Positions 1 to 10,310 of a DNA stretch of 64,000 bases are shown here, in pieces. The first letter of the stretch is position 1, and every line of letters starts with the position of its first letter. This DNA comes from Setoptus koraiensis (Eukaryota > Arthropoda): NCBI GenBank assembly GCA_048013815.1, contig CM106586.1, positions 23,684,001 to 23,748,000 of the forward strand. Reading direction: 5' to 3'. The notes under the pieces were generated by a model. The model saw only the letters and a list, made by a program, of their open reading frames with translations. It searched no databases and was not told the origin of the DNA. A program made the position numbers and the translations under genes.

Positions 1-1653
1 TCTAGACATGATAGGTAGAGAGAAAGAGATGTTCGATCTGAGATCTTTTGACGAATCATAAGTGCTTCCGATTGGATTTGCTGCGGCCAAGATGGAGGCA
101 CGAGCATTCAGAGTAGCAGTCACTCCGGCCTTAGTAATACTGATCGTTTGTTGTTCCATGGCTTCATGTATTGCCACTTGGTCTTTTTGGTCCATTTTAT
201 CAAATTCATCTATGCAGCAAATACCACGATCAGCCAACATGAGTGCACCAGCTTCAATAACAAAGCCACCGTCGTTGTCGCGAACAACAGCCGCGGTCAA
301 ACCAGATGCAGTAGAACCTTTACCACTGGTGTAGACCGCTCTCACAGGCGCAAAATCAGCAACAATTTTCAAAAACTGGCTCTTTGCTGTGCTTGGGTCA
401 CCAACAAGACAAATATTTATGTCACCTCTCAAGGCTGTGCCTTCTTTGGATTTTTTTGGAACACCACCGAGAAGTTGGAGTATGATTCCTCTTTTAACGT
501 CTTCACTTCCATAAATAGACCAGAATAGGGATTTGCCAAGGTTGTTGAGTAGATTCTTATCTTCAGACATCTTTTCAATCTTCTTGATATCCATTTCTGT
601 GAACTCAGTTAAATCTGTAGCTGCATGATTGTCATCACGATACGATGGATCTGTGTTGATGGCTGGATAGCTTTGACCCTCAATAATGCATGCATTTGCT
701 AGATAAGCGAGCGAATGGGTCATTTCTTTAACACCTAAAGATTTCAAACCTGTCACTCCACTTTCGCCACTCATTTCAGTGGACACAGTACCGAATGATC
801 CAGACATCATCTGACCGACATCTGGCACCGCTATGAGCGTTCCAATAAAATCACACTGATCTCCGGGTTGAATGCATTCCACTTGATCCGCGCCTCTCAC
901 CACTACATCAAAGCTTCTGGGTATACATCCTCTTGGTAGTTCTGATTGGGTTTCTTGAATTCGCAACTTTTGAAAGTCGGTGAATCTACTTTTTTCCAAC
1001 ACAAGAGTGAATCTTGTTCTATTGGCACAGTGCTCGTTAGCACAAATAGCTGGTTGTGTGTATCGAAACTGTTGCTGGGTATACATTTCAGTTTGGCAGT
1101 CTTTGCATTTGAAGCAACCAACAATAAGCTCTGGATGTACAGTGTGTGTTCGCACCACTTGTCCGCTAACTCTCGTTAATGTGCCTATTTTTTCACATGA
1201 CAACTCTCTGATCTTTTGTCTTTGGGCAAAATTGTAAAAACCAATATAGTAGTCCTTGTTTTTAATTTGAGGCTTATTTAAATCTTTGAGAATTTGTTCG
1301 CGTTCAAAGTCATTGAACGATTCTGACTGACGCAATTTTTCATCCCTAACAAACAAGGCCAAGGCACGACACAAATAGGGGTACATACGATAGAAGTCCT
1401 GAATGATATAATTGGCCAAATCTTGTTCGTAGCCTTCGATATCTTTGAAATCAATAAACAGGCTATTCCTTTCATTGTTGAGCAACTTGAGTGCCTCGTC
1501 GGCATACTTGGGGGGCTGTGGTTCATCCTCTTCAGAGAGCACTCCGTCGTTCGTCCAGACAGAGAGAAAGTCTTTAAAGAGATGCTGAACTTGCAGTGCC
1601 AATTCATCTCTATCGCGGGCCCTCGAACCAAATCGACTCTCGGCAACATCCAT
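1..1653 (-). CDS. MCM6: DNA replication licensing factor MCM6 (N-terminal part, 3' end outside window)
   Basis: MCM6 is a subunit of the MCM2-7 hexamer, the replicative helicase loaded at origins in the nucleus. The minus strand is open for 551 codons from ATG at 1653 to the window edge, with no intron. An in-frame TAG lies five codons upstream of the ATG and supports this start. The zinc-binding region (CFKC near residue 180, second cysteine pair about 20 residues later) is followed by the OB-fold. The AAA+ core has Walker A GDPSTAKSQ near residue 417 and Walker B CCIDEFDK near 478, and the open frame ends at IMSR, the arginine-finger motif. The stretch TLNARASILAAANPI is typical MCM, and the N-terminal EFYR/VYPYLCRAL-like segment (here DFYRMYPYLCRAL) points to MCM6 rather than another paralogue. 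The remaining C-terminal third lies beyond the window. Confidence 0.95.
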   Translation of the reverse strand, partial: MDVAESRFGSRARDRDELALQVQHLFKDFLSVWTNDGVLSEEDEPQPPKYADEALKLLNNERNSLFIDFKDIEGYEQDLANYIIQDFYRMYPYLCRALALFVRDEKLRQSESFNDFEREQILKDLNKPQIKNKDYYIGFYNFAQRQKIRELSCEKIGTLTRVSGQVVRTHTVHPELIVGCFKCKDCQTEMYTQQQFRYTQPAICANEHCANRTRFTLVLEKSRFTDFQKLRIQETQSELPRGCIPRSFDVVVRGADQVECIQPGDQCDFIGTLIAVPDVGQMMSGSFGTVSTEMSGESGVTGLKSLGVKEMTHSLAYLANACIIEGQSYPAINTDPSYRDDNHAATDLTEFTEMDIKKIEKMSEDKNLLNNLGKSLFWSIYGSEDVKRGIILQLLGGVPKKSKEGTALRGDINICLVGDPSTAKSQFLKIVADFAPVRAVYTSGKGSTASGLTAAVVRDNDGGFVIEAGALMLADRGICCIDEFDKMDQKDQVAIHEAMEQQTISITKAGVTATLNARASILAAANPIGSTYDSSKDLRSNISFSLPIMSR

Positions 1654-2444
1654 TATGGGTGGCAACTAATAGGCACTATGCAACAGGTTGTCGATAATCT
1701 AAAAAATTATTAATAAATATTGGCCAAAATTAGCAGTGTATGTCAATAAATTAAATGTCAGATTGTGTATTATGAGATTAAATGAAAATTAAATATCTCT
1801 GCAATATCTTCTCTTTAATATTGTATTTAAATGGTAATTTTTTGGTAGAGAAAAATTCATCAATTTTACGCGTTCACAATCTGCCCAGATTGCTGAATGA
1901 CGCTTGCAATTTGGCCAGTTTGCAGAATGTACGTTGACAATAAGCAGTGCATTTAAATTTTTTCTTTACTCTACGCCTAGAGCGTCACGAATGTTTTGTC
2001 GATCTGGCCTGCGTGACAACAAAAGAGCTCGTGTGCAGAAGCGCGCCATTTCTTCAGCAGTCGATCGTGAATAACAAACGCGCACGGATGCAGTGGAATT
2101 TATAGTGGAGAATCTATACTAGAGATCCATGTCCGTGGATGAATATTTTTTTCGTTTGAAAACATACAGGGTGCCACAGGTAGGCCAAGTCCACAGCTAC
2201 CCATGAACTTACTGTGCAGCGAGCCCATCTCGGTGGCACACCCTGTAAAGACTGAGCGATCAATTTAAACGCTCACCATTCACTCGCCAGTGTGAAGTTT
2301 ACGTATAAATATTTCTAATTCACGAATGAACATTTCTGCAAACAACCGAAAAGTACCGGTGAAAATGTCAATAAACGGAAGCGGTTGATGGTAAATCGCT
2401 GACGGTCTACCAAGATGATATGTTTATTTTCTCTTTGATTATCT
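1654..2444. other. intergenic region between MCM6 and RECQL4
   Basis: It holds the MCM6 promoter side and the RECQL4 3' flank. Apart from the short inverted-repeat element at 2167-2245 I see no gene or structured RNA. Confidence 0.6.
2167..2245. mobile_element. 79 bp MITE-like element with terminal inverted repeats and TA flanks
   Basis: The left end reads CAGGGTGCCAC and the right end, on the other strand, CAGGGTGTGCCAC, so the termini are inverted repeats of about 11-13 bp with a 2-nt difference. Both ends are directly flanked by TA. A TA target and CAGGGTG ends are characteristic of Tc1/mariner-derived MITEs. The interior is only about 55 bp and has no coding capacity. A second copy elsewhere would be needed to prove mobility. 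Confidence 0.5.
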
Positions 2445-5120
2445 CTACAACATTTCCTCTTGTATCAATCTGGTCAACTCGAGGAAATCTATGTTCAGGT
2501 GACTGCGCCAAAACTTTCTGATGCGGCCCCAATGCTCTGCTGGATAATTGGGTGTCGATATACCTTGAAAGATTTTGGCGATTGTTCGAGGAGTAAAATC
2601 ACGGCCATGGGCAGATAAAAATGACCTTGTGTCTTTCTGGATGGACTGAATCTCAAAATCCTTAAGGACATTCATTTTTTTCGCATCAGCTTCCATTTTC
2701 TCTTCTTCACTGCTTTTGTTGAGAGATTCATTACCATGTCCATCCGTTTGTTCAAGGTAATCGTCAGCCGCATCCGGATCAAAGTAAATATCGAGTGCCC
2801 TCTTGAGTTTTGCACTCATATTCATTCTCAATGATGCTGATTCATTCATTGTTTTCATATCTATACTATGTTCTAAGAATGTCTGGAAAACTTTGTTTAC
2901 ACGCTCCCTCTCAAAGTGTTCATAGTTCCGCGTATGCTCGTAGAGATGCTGATTGATCTCTTCTCTTTCTTCCTCACTAATGTCTCCAACAGCTTGTAGA
3001 TGAAAGGAATTACCTTCGAAGTTGACTCGTATCTGTGATCTTCTAAATTTTCCTGTTGTCGTATTATACTCCCATTCGGACTCTTTCAACATTCGAGCGA
3101 CTTCTGCTGAAGGCTTGCCTATTTTGGCTGCTATATTAATCATGTCAAATGACAATTTGTTCGGGGTTTCTCCCTTCTCACCTAAGGTCTTTATATTTTC
3201 TTGTCGATGCAAAAGCAAAGCGGCTCTGACTGGTATGCAATTTTTGGCCAACTTTTCCATTTGTGCTTTCCCGTGATAACACAACAGATTACAAGTAGAT
3301 CTTGATGGATTGAATTGCTTGATCTTCAACTGGGGATATGATTGTTCTAGCTCACATATGAGTGTCATAATAGATTCGGCACGCAAATTGATATCGCTAA
3401 CTGCATAATCGATTGAAAAGCTTACTTCATGACCTTGGCAGGATCTGTGAACACGAACTTTTGAGGGGACTTTCGTTTCACATGTCTCGGTCTGATTTTC
3501 ATCTTCTGTTGTTGAGCTACTCTTTGAAGTTTGGAGCAGATATGAAGGTTCCTTGTCGTTCAGTTCCTTCAGTCTGACAATTTCCTCTTCGTTTGCTAAT
3601 TGAGCGCATCTGCAAGGTCTAAATATCATTTCCGTAAGTTTTCTCAAACATTTTCTTTCAGTGGTGCTTGCATATATGTTACGTTGTTGATAGTATAAGT
3701 CTGTTTTGTCTGCTCGTAGAAACATGTGACATTGTGCCGGCTCTCCGTCTCTACCAGCTCGCCCGACTTCTTGAATATAACCCTCAAAGCTTGATGGCAT
3801 ATCATAATGTATGATGGCTCGAACATTCGCCTTGTTTATACCCATTCCAAATGCTACCGTGGCACACACAACTCTCAGCTCACCTTTAATAAATTGACGT
3901 TGGATGCGTTTCCTGGCATCAGTGCCCATTCCAGCATGATATGCCTCAGCATGCCAGGTTAACTTCATAACAGCTGCATTCTGGTGATTTTCATCGGAGC
4001 CCTCTTTGTTTTTGCGACCAGGAACCGGGACGGTAGTGGAGAAGTTTTGCATCGCAGTGCGTACCCTCATTGCAACATGCTCTGTATCTTCTCTTCTGTT
4101 GCAATATATGATTACGGAAGTCAAGTCACGAAACTCGGGAGTTTTGAGCATGTCAATCAATGCTTTGTCTTTGTTATTCTCACAGGATGCTGAAAGTATC
4201 AAATTGCTTGGAACTCTAGTTGAGCCTACAACATCCAAGTCCGCATCAATACCTAAATTTCTAGAGATTGCTTTGGAAATGGACTTTGTGGCAGTGGCAG
4301 TCAATCCGAGATAAGTTTTCACCCCCATTTGATCGTTGAGAATCTTTAAAAATTGTAAATACGATGGTCTAAAGTTGTGAGACCATTCACTCAGACAATG
4401 TGCCTCATCAACACACACAAATCCAATGGGTGGAAGATTTTTCAAATCGTCCATGTCTAATGCACCTCCGACGATTGCTTCTGGACTGATAAAAGCGACT
4501 TGTGCCTCGCCAGCTACAAGTTGATCAATAGACCGACGTCTTTGAGCTTTCTGTAGACCCGAATGCAGCGAAACCGCTTTTAGTGAAGTGGGAAATGAGC
4601 TCATCTGATCCTCCATAAGAGAGATAAGCGGTGACACCACTATTGTGATATAGCGACAATATCTCCAGTTGATGAGAGCGGGTAGTTGGTAACATAACGA
4701 TTTACCCGACCCTGTGGGTGATATAAATAGTGTGGAACGTCCAAATAGAATACGTTTAATGGCTAACAATTGAAATGGGCGAAAAGATTTGAATTTCAAC
4801 TCTGCCAAGGCGTCATTGATTTTAGTTTCATCATAGTTGTCTTCATTAAAGATCGGTCTAACGGTGTCTTGAGTCAAGGCTATGAGCTCCTTTCTATTTT
4901 TACCATCATCCAAAAAACTGAGATCAGGCAAATCTAGCTCTTCATTGTCTCCTCCTAGCTCTTCTTCGTCATCTGTGAAATCGAACACATCATTTTTCTT
5001 AAAATTCTCTGGATTGTCTTTAATATATTTGGGTGTGCGCTTATATCTTTTGAAATTTCCATATTTTCCTTTGGAGAAACATTTCCTTTTCAGATTGATC
5101 TTCTTGAAGTTAGTTGACAT
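2445..5120 (-). CDS. RECQL4: RecQ-type DNA helicase, RECQL4 homologue
   Basis: An intronless 891-codon frame encodes a superfamily 2 3'-5' DNA helicase acting in replication initiation and genome maintenance. Motif I SPTGSGKSLC is at residues 134-143, followed by DEAHC, LGLTATATK, IIYCNRREDTE, VAFGMGI and the motif VI segment QEVGRAGRDG. NRREDTE, the cysteine-rich FRPCRC after the helicase core and the conserved C-terminal tail (IFQGI, NYPAEHWG, FWRSHL) identify RECQL4 rather than BLM, WRN or RECQL1. The N-terminus (FKKINLKRKCFSKGK) matches the basic segment just before the acidic linker in vertebrate RECQL4, so the Sld2-like replication domain upstream of it is absent from this frame. An in-frame TAG four codons before the ATG supports the start, although that same TAG could be part of a splice acceptor of an unseen upstream exon. 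Confidence 0.92.
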   Translation of the reverse strand: MSTNFKKINLKRKCFSKGKYGNFKRYKRTPKYIKDNPENFKKNDVFDFTDDEEELGGDNEELDLPDLSFLDDGKNRKELIALTQDTVRPIFNEDNYDETKINDALAELKFKSFRPFQLLAIKRILFGRSTLFISPTGSGKSLCYQLPALINWRYCRYITIVVSPLISLMEDQMSSFPTSLKAVSLHSGLQKAQRRRSIDQLVAGEAQVAFISPEAIVGGALDMDDLKNLPPIGFVCVDEAHCLSEWSHNFRPSYLQFLKILNDQMGVKTYLGLTATATKSISKAISRNLGIDADLDVVGSTRVPSNLILSASCENNKDKALIDMLKTPEFRDLTSVIIYCNRREDTEHVAMRVRTAMQNFSTTVPVPGRKNKEGSDENHQNAAVMKLTWHAEAYHAGMGTDARKRIQRQFIKGELRVVCATVAFGMGINKANVRAIIHYDMPSSFEGYIQEVGRAGRDGEPAQCHMFLRADKTDLYYQQRNIYASTTERKCLRKLTEMIFRPCRCAQLANEEEIVRLKELNDKEPSYLLQTSKSSSTTEDENQTETCETKVPSKVRVHRSCQGHEVSFSIDYAVSDINLRAESIMTLICELEQSYPQLKIKQFNPSRSTCNLLCYHGKAQMEKLAKNCIPVRAALLLHRQENIKTLGEKGETPNKLSFDMINIAAKIGKPSAEVARMLKESEWEYNTTTGKFRRSQIRVNFEGNSFHLQAVGDISEEEREEINQHLYEHTRNYEHFERERVNKVFQTFLEHSIDMKTMNESASLRMNMSAKLKRALDIYFDPDAADDYLEQTDGHGNESLNKSSEEEKMEADAKKMNVLKDFEIQSIQKDTRSFLSAHGRDFTPRTIAKIFQGISTPNYPAEHWGRIRKFWRSHLNIDFLELTRLIQEEML

Positions 5121-6444
5121 TCTTTTGAACTAGATCGGTGTGATAATAAACAGCGTTGATGTTTCGTTTGGCATGAGAGGTGCCGACAGTTACATTAGAC
5201 TACTAGAGTTGAAAGTAATGAAACGAATCGATAAAATTTTAATAATAAAAATAATTAAACATGAATCGTGTCCGCAACAGTGACAAGTCATTGGGTTCAT
5301 TGGCAATCGACCGGAGACAGCAACACGATGGAATGGTTGTCAACAAAGCGTTCTTTGTTATTTTCGCGCCTTTTCACGAAACTGTAGAAGAGACGCCAAC
5401 AAACAGCTCTAACGCAAGTTCTTTACATGCAGCAAATTTAAAAGTGATTCGAGATGATACGGTCAAAACATACACATGTACAGTTCCCCCACCAACATTA
5501 GCGTTCCGCTATAACTATACTAAAAGTTCGGTCTAGGTGAACTCTCTTTGTTGAATCTATCTCCATCCTTACGTTACATTGCCACAGCATTACAGTGAAG
5601 GTCAGGTGAACATATGATACTCTAAGATGTTTCGAAACATTGTCTAGTGCACTCGACAGATAATATGCTGCAAGCATGAATGTTTTGTTGGTTTAACCAA
5701 CTTGGTTATTATTGAAATATAAAATCGGCTTCATCTTATTGTCTGTCTAACCACTACCAAACGGTGTTGAGGCATGAATAATGGACAACAATATTCACCT
5801 GTGATCTTTGAATTGGCTGACACCGATTCTGTGCTAACGTGCTTTTGCTGTGCGAGTATAAACATGCGGAAAATCACATGATCGAAAAAAACAAAAGGAA
5901 CTAACACAACGTAAATGTAACAACCTCGATAATAATCGACCGGCATAAACATTAATTTATTTTATAATTGTCCTATGCATCATGAACACAAATACTCATA
6001 TCATGTGTATCATCATCTCTTACGTTGTCGATTGAAATTACAGATTATCATCAGCGATATCAATCACATTGCACGCCCCCTTGGAGAGAGGCACGAAACT
6101 AAGAACATGGACATTGGCGGAGATGAATTCTTTTGGAATCAAAACATTAGCTTGATTTATCTTGGTCCGTTTTCTTACTCCCTTGAAGACCATATTTGAC
6201 AGTGATAAATCCCAACGAATAACGAAAGCGATAACTATTCAATTATAAAAACAAGGAAACATATCAATTAAAAGAAATTATTACAAATACATATTCAGTA
6301 GGTTGATAAGCAACAGCTTATACTCAGTAAATAATTCAAGGCAAGATCGACACATTACAATAATAGGCGATAACATAATAATCAATATCAAGGATCAAAA
6401 CTCTTCGAGCAGTTGGTTGGCACTCAAATGATAGATGATCAACC
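5121..6444. other. divergent upstream region between RECQL4 and TRAPPC10
   Basis: This AT-rich spacer lies between two genes transcribed away from each other and must hold both promoters. One short plus-strand ORF (5261-5536) is listed separately. I see no RNA gene or repeat in the rest. Confidence 0.5.
5261..5536 (+). CDS. possible small protein, 91 codons, unrecognised
   Basis: An ATG-started frame lies 140 bp from the RECQL4 start on the opposite strand. The product is hydrophilic with a short hydrophobic patch (AFFVIFAPF near residues 30-38), no signal peptide and no motif I know. Its composition is less skewed than a random AT-rich frame, but there is no homology argument. It could equally be chance coding in the shared promoter region. 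Confidence 0.22.
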   Translation: MNRVRNSDKSLGSLAIDRRQQHDGMVVNKAFFVIFAPFHETVEETPTNSSNASSLHAANLKVIRDDTVKTYTCTVPPPTLAFRYNYTKSSV

Positions 6445-8295
6445 ATGGACACTAGTCAACAGAAGCCATTAGTTACAATATCCGGCAAAAAGACGCTGTT
6501 CAAAGAGGAACTAAACCAGAGAATTACAAATGATTTGTCTCAAGAGGGCATAGAATGGAGGCGGCAGTTGTCCAAGAATTCCAAGACCGTCTACATCGAT
6601 GTGGATTTTGTTGATTTTGATGTTGACAATGTCGAACGTGAGAGAAATCGGCTAACCAAACTGAAACTGATAGACGATGTCAGTGAACCAAGTAAAACCA
6701 AATCTCCCGACTTAGATCCAGATGGCGATCAAGATAAGCATAAAGACATACCAGCAGACTCTAAGCAATCGATCAGCGAGGTATTCTTTAATAGCAAATT
6801 ACTCGGACATCCTATACTTCATACTTTCTGGACAGATAGTTCAGATTTTGAGAGTGACACCTACAAGTCACAATTCGATGAGTGGATAGGACAAGTGCAA
6901 GCATCTAACTGTACAGAATGGGCCATTGTAGTCATAGATGATGGTGATAGAGGTCAAGTAGGTCCAGCGATGTTCAAATCCAAACTCCAGTCCACCCCTC
7001 ACTCAAGTAATCAACATGCCAGTTCGACTTCGGGATCTTCACAAAGTACCTCTCTGCTCGAAAGATTGAAAACTGGCCTATCTACAATGTTCCAAAGTGA
7101 CTCCAACTCAGAAAGGTGGCTTAGTCTTCTTGAGCAATCAGGAACTATAGACGCCAAAGCTCAAGATTCATATAACAACTTTATAAAAAGATTGCGCAAT
7201 CTTATACTGGCTTCATTTTCCAAACACATAGAATTATTTGAAGAACAACTCCGAGTTCAGCGAGAAATGCGCACCCTCAAAGATTGGAACTTCTTCAGTT
7301 ATTTTATCACTCAAGAAGAGTTGGCATTTGCCTTTGAATTTCTGACATTATTCGACGATGCTCTGGTTCAATACGATCTTTTGGACGCACTCTTTAGTGA
7401 CCTGATATCGAGCCCAGAGATACTCGAGGAATCATGGGTCAAACCACTGATGACTTTCAATAATTGGAATGGACTCTGCCTAGATTCCACTAACGAACAT
7501 ACCGCAAAGTTACGTCAAAGAATAGTTGATAAAAAAGCCTCGTTGTTAGATTTGAGGAATTATCTATTTTCTAGACAATGTGATTTGATGCTTTTACAAA
7601 ATCAACCCTGGAAAGTTGCCGCTTCGACACTACCATTCTTACACACTTGCGTGAGAGAACATGAGTTGCTAGAGATAGAGACAGTACCTGGAGGCCTTAT
7701 TTGTTGGGTATTCACGAGCGCATTAGAAGTTCTTCAAAAATGCGAATGCTACAGTTGTACTTCGCAAATGGAAAATTACTCTTTCCATACTGTCGACATA
7801 TGGAATTATTCTAGATTGAAACTGATGGAACTCGGAACAATTTGTCATTTAATGCCCAAAATGGAGTTTGGTTCTGAAGGACTGCATCATGTTGTCAGCC
7901 TCATTAGTGGAATGGGTATAGATCCTCATGGCGGTCGTAGTATTTCAAATGAGAGCACTGACGTGAGTCCACAAGCAAGGCTCAAGAACGCTTTGGCAGG
8001 CCAAGAGCAATTTTTAAAGCAACTTGTCGAGATATCTGAACTGACTATGGGCACCTACAAGCATATAGGCCGGAAACGACATGCTTTACTCGTCGGAAAA
8101 GAGCTAGCAGATTTGTATATCAAGATGGATCGCTCATTGCAAGCGCTCCCGTTTCTCTTGGATCTTGAAAAGGCTGTGGAGTCTGAAAAATGGCCCGTGC
8201 TCCTTGATGATGCCAAAAAAAGACTCAACCTGTGCAACAGTTCAATAACAGTAGAGAATAGATCCTCAACTGAGTTCGAAAAAAACTCCGGTTAG
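6445..8295 (+). CDS. TRAPPC10: TRAPP complex subunit 10 homologue, N-terminal half only
   Basis: TRAPPC10 belongs to the TRAPPII tethering and Rab-GEF complex of the Golgi. The 616-residue product matches the N-terminal half of vertebrate TRAPPC10 along its length: IEWRRQL near residue 37, a serine-rich loop near 180-205, the block ITQEELAFAFEFL, DDALVQYDLLDALFS, LLDLRNYLFSRQCDLMLL, and CWVFTSALEVLQKC. The start at 6445 is an ATG in good context. The frame ends at 8293-8295 near vertebrate residue 600, while the usual protein is about 1250 residues. The Ig-like beta-rich C-terminal half is missing, and I find no continuation on this strand before the next gene. Either this lineage has a half-length protein or a downstream exon is hidden or lost. 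The next gene, on the opposite strand, converges only 178 bp away. Confidence 0.88.
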   Translation: MDTSQQKPLVTISGKKTLFKEELNQRITNDLSQEGIEWRRQLSKNSKTVYIDVDFVDFDVDNVERERNRLTKLKLIDDVSEPSKTKSPDLDPDGDQDKHKDIPADSKQSISEVFFNSKLLGHPILHTFWTDSSDFESDTYKSQFDEWIGQVQASNCTEWAIVVIDDGDRGQVGPAMFKSKLQSTPHSSNQHASSTSGSSQSTSLLERLKTGLSTMFQSDSNSERWLSLLEQSGTIDAKAQDSYNNFIKRLRNLILASFSKHIELFEEQLRVQREMRTLKDWNFFSYFITQEELAFAFEFLTLFDDALVQYDLLDALFSDLISSPEILEESWVKPLMTFNNWNGLCLDSTNEHTAKLRQRIVDKKASLLDLRNYLFSRQCDLMLLQNQPWKVAASTLPFLHTCVREHELLEIETVPGGLICWVFTSALEVLQKCECYSCTSQMENYSFHTVDIWNYSRLKLMELGTICHLMPKMEFGSEGLHHVVSLISGMGIDPHGGRSISNESTDVSPQARLKNALAGQEQFLKQLVEISELTMGTYKHIGRKRHALLVGKELADLYIKMDRSLQALPFLLDLEKAVESEKWPVLLDDAKKRLNLCNSSITVENRSSTEFEKNSG

Positions 8296-8473
8296 AACAT
8301 TTTATTCGTGCAATGAGTTTATCGCAAGGCACAATACAGTGAATAAGAGGTTGTGAATCCGCTCACTTTTAGAGACAACTAAAGAGTAATAATTATAAAA
8401 AAGGTTTATTGTATTTTTTAACAAGAGTATTTTGATAAATAATTTGTTACTATTATTCCTAAGATATAACGTT

Positions 8474-9137
8474 TCAGATGGCGGTGCGTTTCATTAATCT
8501 ATGACGATGCCTGCTGCGTCTCTTATTTGCTGCAACATAGAGTTTGCTGGAACCTGAGATTAGTTTGCCGGCTCTTGAGGCCCAGTTTCTGAATTCTTTT
8601 CTTGTAGGCAAATATACAGGCTGGAAGCCATTTACTTGTAGTTTTCTGTGATGAATTGGAGGTGGTTCGGTGGTGGTCGTGACCTCAAATTCATAGTCAC
8701 TGAATGGTTGCAGAGTGGCACTAACGGTGGCGACAGTTGACGAAGCGACTATTCCAATGTCACCTTTTGTTGTATTCAAGGGATCTATTATAGCTTGCGT
8801 TACTGTAAGTTGCAAAAGATCGGCGTTATTTTGTGTCTGATTGGTTAGAGTGCTCAAAGGGCTAAGAGTAGAGGAGTTCGATGCCAATTGTAACTCATCT
8901 AATTTCACGAGAGTTACGTCGTCTGTAGATATAAGGATAGTGTCAAAAGAAAGGAAGAAACTTGTTAATATTTTATTCCTTCACACATTGATTTGAGAAA
9001 AAGAGGAGATGAAGAATTGTTTTTAACTTACTTGTTACTATGTCGACTATGGGAAGACCATTTGCGCCATTGGGTATTGTCAATATATAGAGAGACAAAA
9101 TAATTATCATGATGATTTCCGTTAGACCTGAAGCCAT
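8474..9137 (-). CDS. small secreted basic protein, two exons, family unknown
   Basis: I infer two exons: 9137-9032 (ATG, phase 1) and 8922-8474, joined over a 109-nt intron with donor GTAAGT and acceptor CTACAG. The product is 184 residues. Exon 1 encodes a hydrophobic signal peptide (IIMIIILSLYILTIPNGANG). The mature part has several N-glycosylation sequons (NSS, NQT, NTT), a threonine-rich stretch TTTTEPPP and a very basic tail with RRSRHRHR and KR. There are no cysteines in the mature region, so it is not a disulphide toxin or defensin type. Possible roles are extracellular matrix or a propeptide, but I do not recognise it. It is convergent with TRAPPC10. Confidence 0.6.
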
Positions 9138-10310
9138 TGTATAGGGTTTGAAAGTTGGGCGTGTTTCTTGGCTGGAAAGTTTGTGCTTACAATTTGAAAT
9201 CCAATGAATGCAACGAATGTCGATAGAATGTTGCGATTTATATACCTTATTTGAACATCGATGGTCAATGAAGTGTCCTCAACCGGAATATAAGCAACCA
9301 ACAAAAATTGACACTGCGACATGACTAACTGGACAAAGCAGTTAGTATGTAAGCACTTAAGTAATAACGATAGTGACGACAGTTATGATGATGATGACAG
9401 CAACAGTGTAGCGCTGCTGCACACCAAGATTTTAATCTTCTAAACCGCTTCGGAACCGGTTCGTATGACATTCTGCGACAATCTAACGGAATCTGGTTCC
9501 AATTAGCTATAAGCGTCGATTGTTGAGAGTGGCGCCAAGAGAGCGCTTTATGTGTGCTGGCTAGTTGGTTATGATAACATGACAATACATGATTTTGTCC
9601 GACGTAGGTCAACAACAACAAGGGAATGTGACGAAAGGTAAATTTATCAACATACAAGAGTGAACCTGTACAAACAAGATGATATTCTTGTCCACAGGTC
9701 AGGAGAAGGGAGATAACAATATGGGAGACTTGGAAAAATAAACAACAACAACTACGGGTCATCATTATGCTAATGGCTAGTGGTGGAACAGAAAAGCTTG
9801 CTCAAAAAGCGCACAGTAAATTGGATGAGTAATCTGTGCGGCCAACTCATTACGGGTGCCGACAAGCAACTGTCATGCTTTAGTGAATCACCCATACACC
9901 ATCTGATATCAAGTCAAATATCTAGCATCTTTCTTGAATTTGTATATCAATAGAATAAATTATAGAAATTTCTCTGTAATATTTACAACAATAATTGAAT
10001 TGTTATTACAAGCACCCAGATATCTCAGCTGAACAACATAAACCGGCCGGTCATACATAGCAAGTAAAAGCAGATGATCGAAGCGGCCAGTTAGGCGGAC
10101 AACAACAACAACACCTGTATCATCATAGATTAGATTGATTTATTCTTTAACATATCGATCCATGAGCTGATGACGAGCTGGTTTATCCAAGTTCTACCAC
10201 TAATTAAAAATTACATCCATCACATATATAGATAGCAATCAGCCATTGATCAGATAATATTATTGATAATTTACATCCACAGCAGTTGACGTGACATCTC
10301 ACAATAGAGG
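9138..10310. other. intergenic region upstream of TM9SF3
   Basis: This is the spacer between two divergently transcribed genes. It has AAC-rich stretches (for example near 9610, 9735 and 10101) and a minus-strand ORF at 9325-9765 that I judge non-coding. No convincing element was seen. Confidence 0.5.

Noticed and set aside
9325..9765. 146-codon minus-strand ORF upstream of TM9SF3
   Set aside because: Composition (runs of C, H, L, S from CA/TG-rich repeats) looks random; no homology or signal features.
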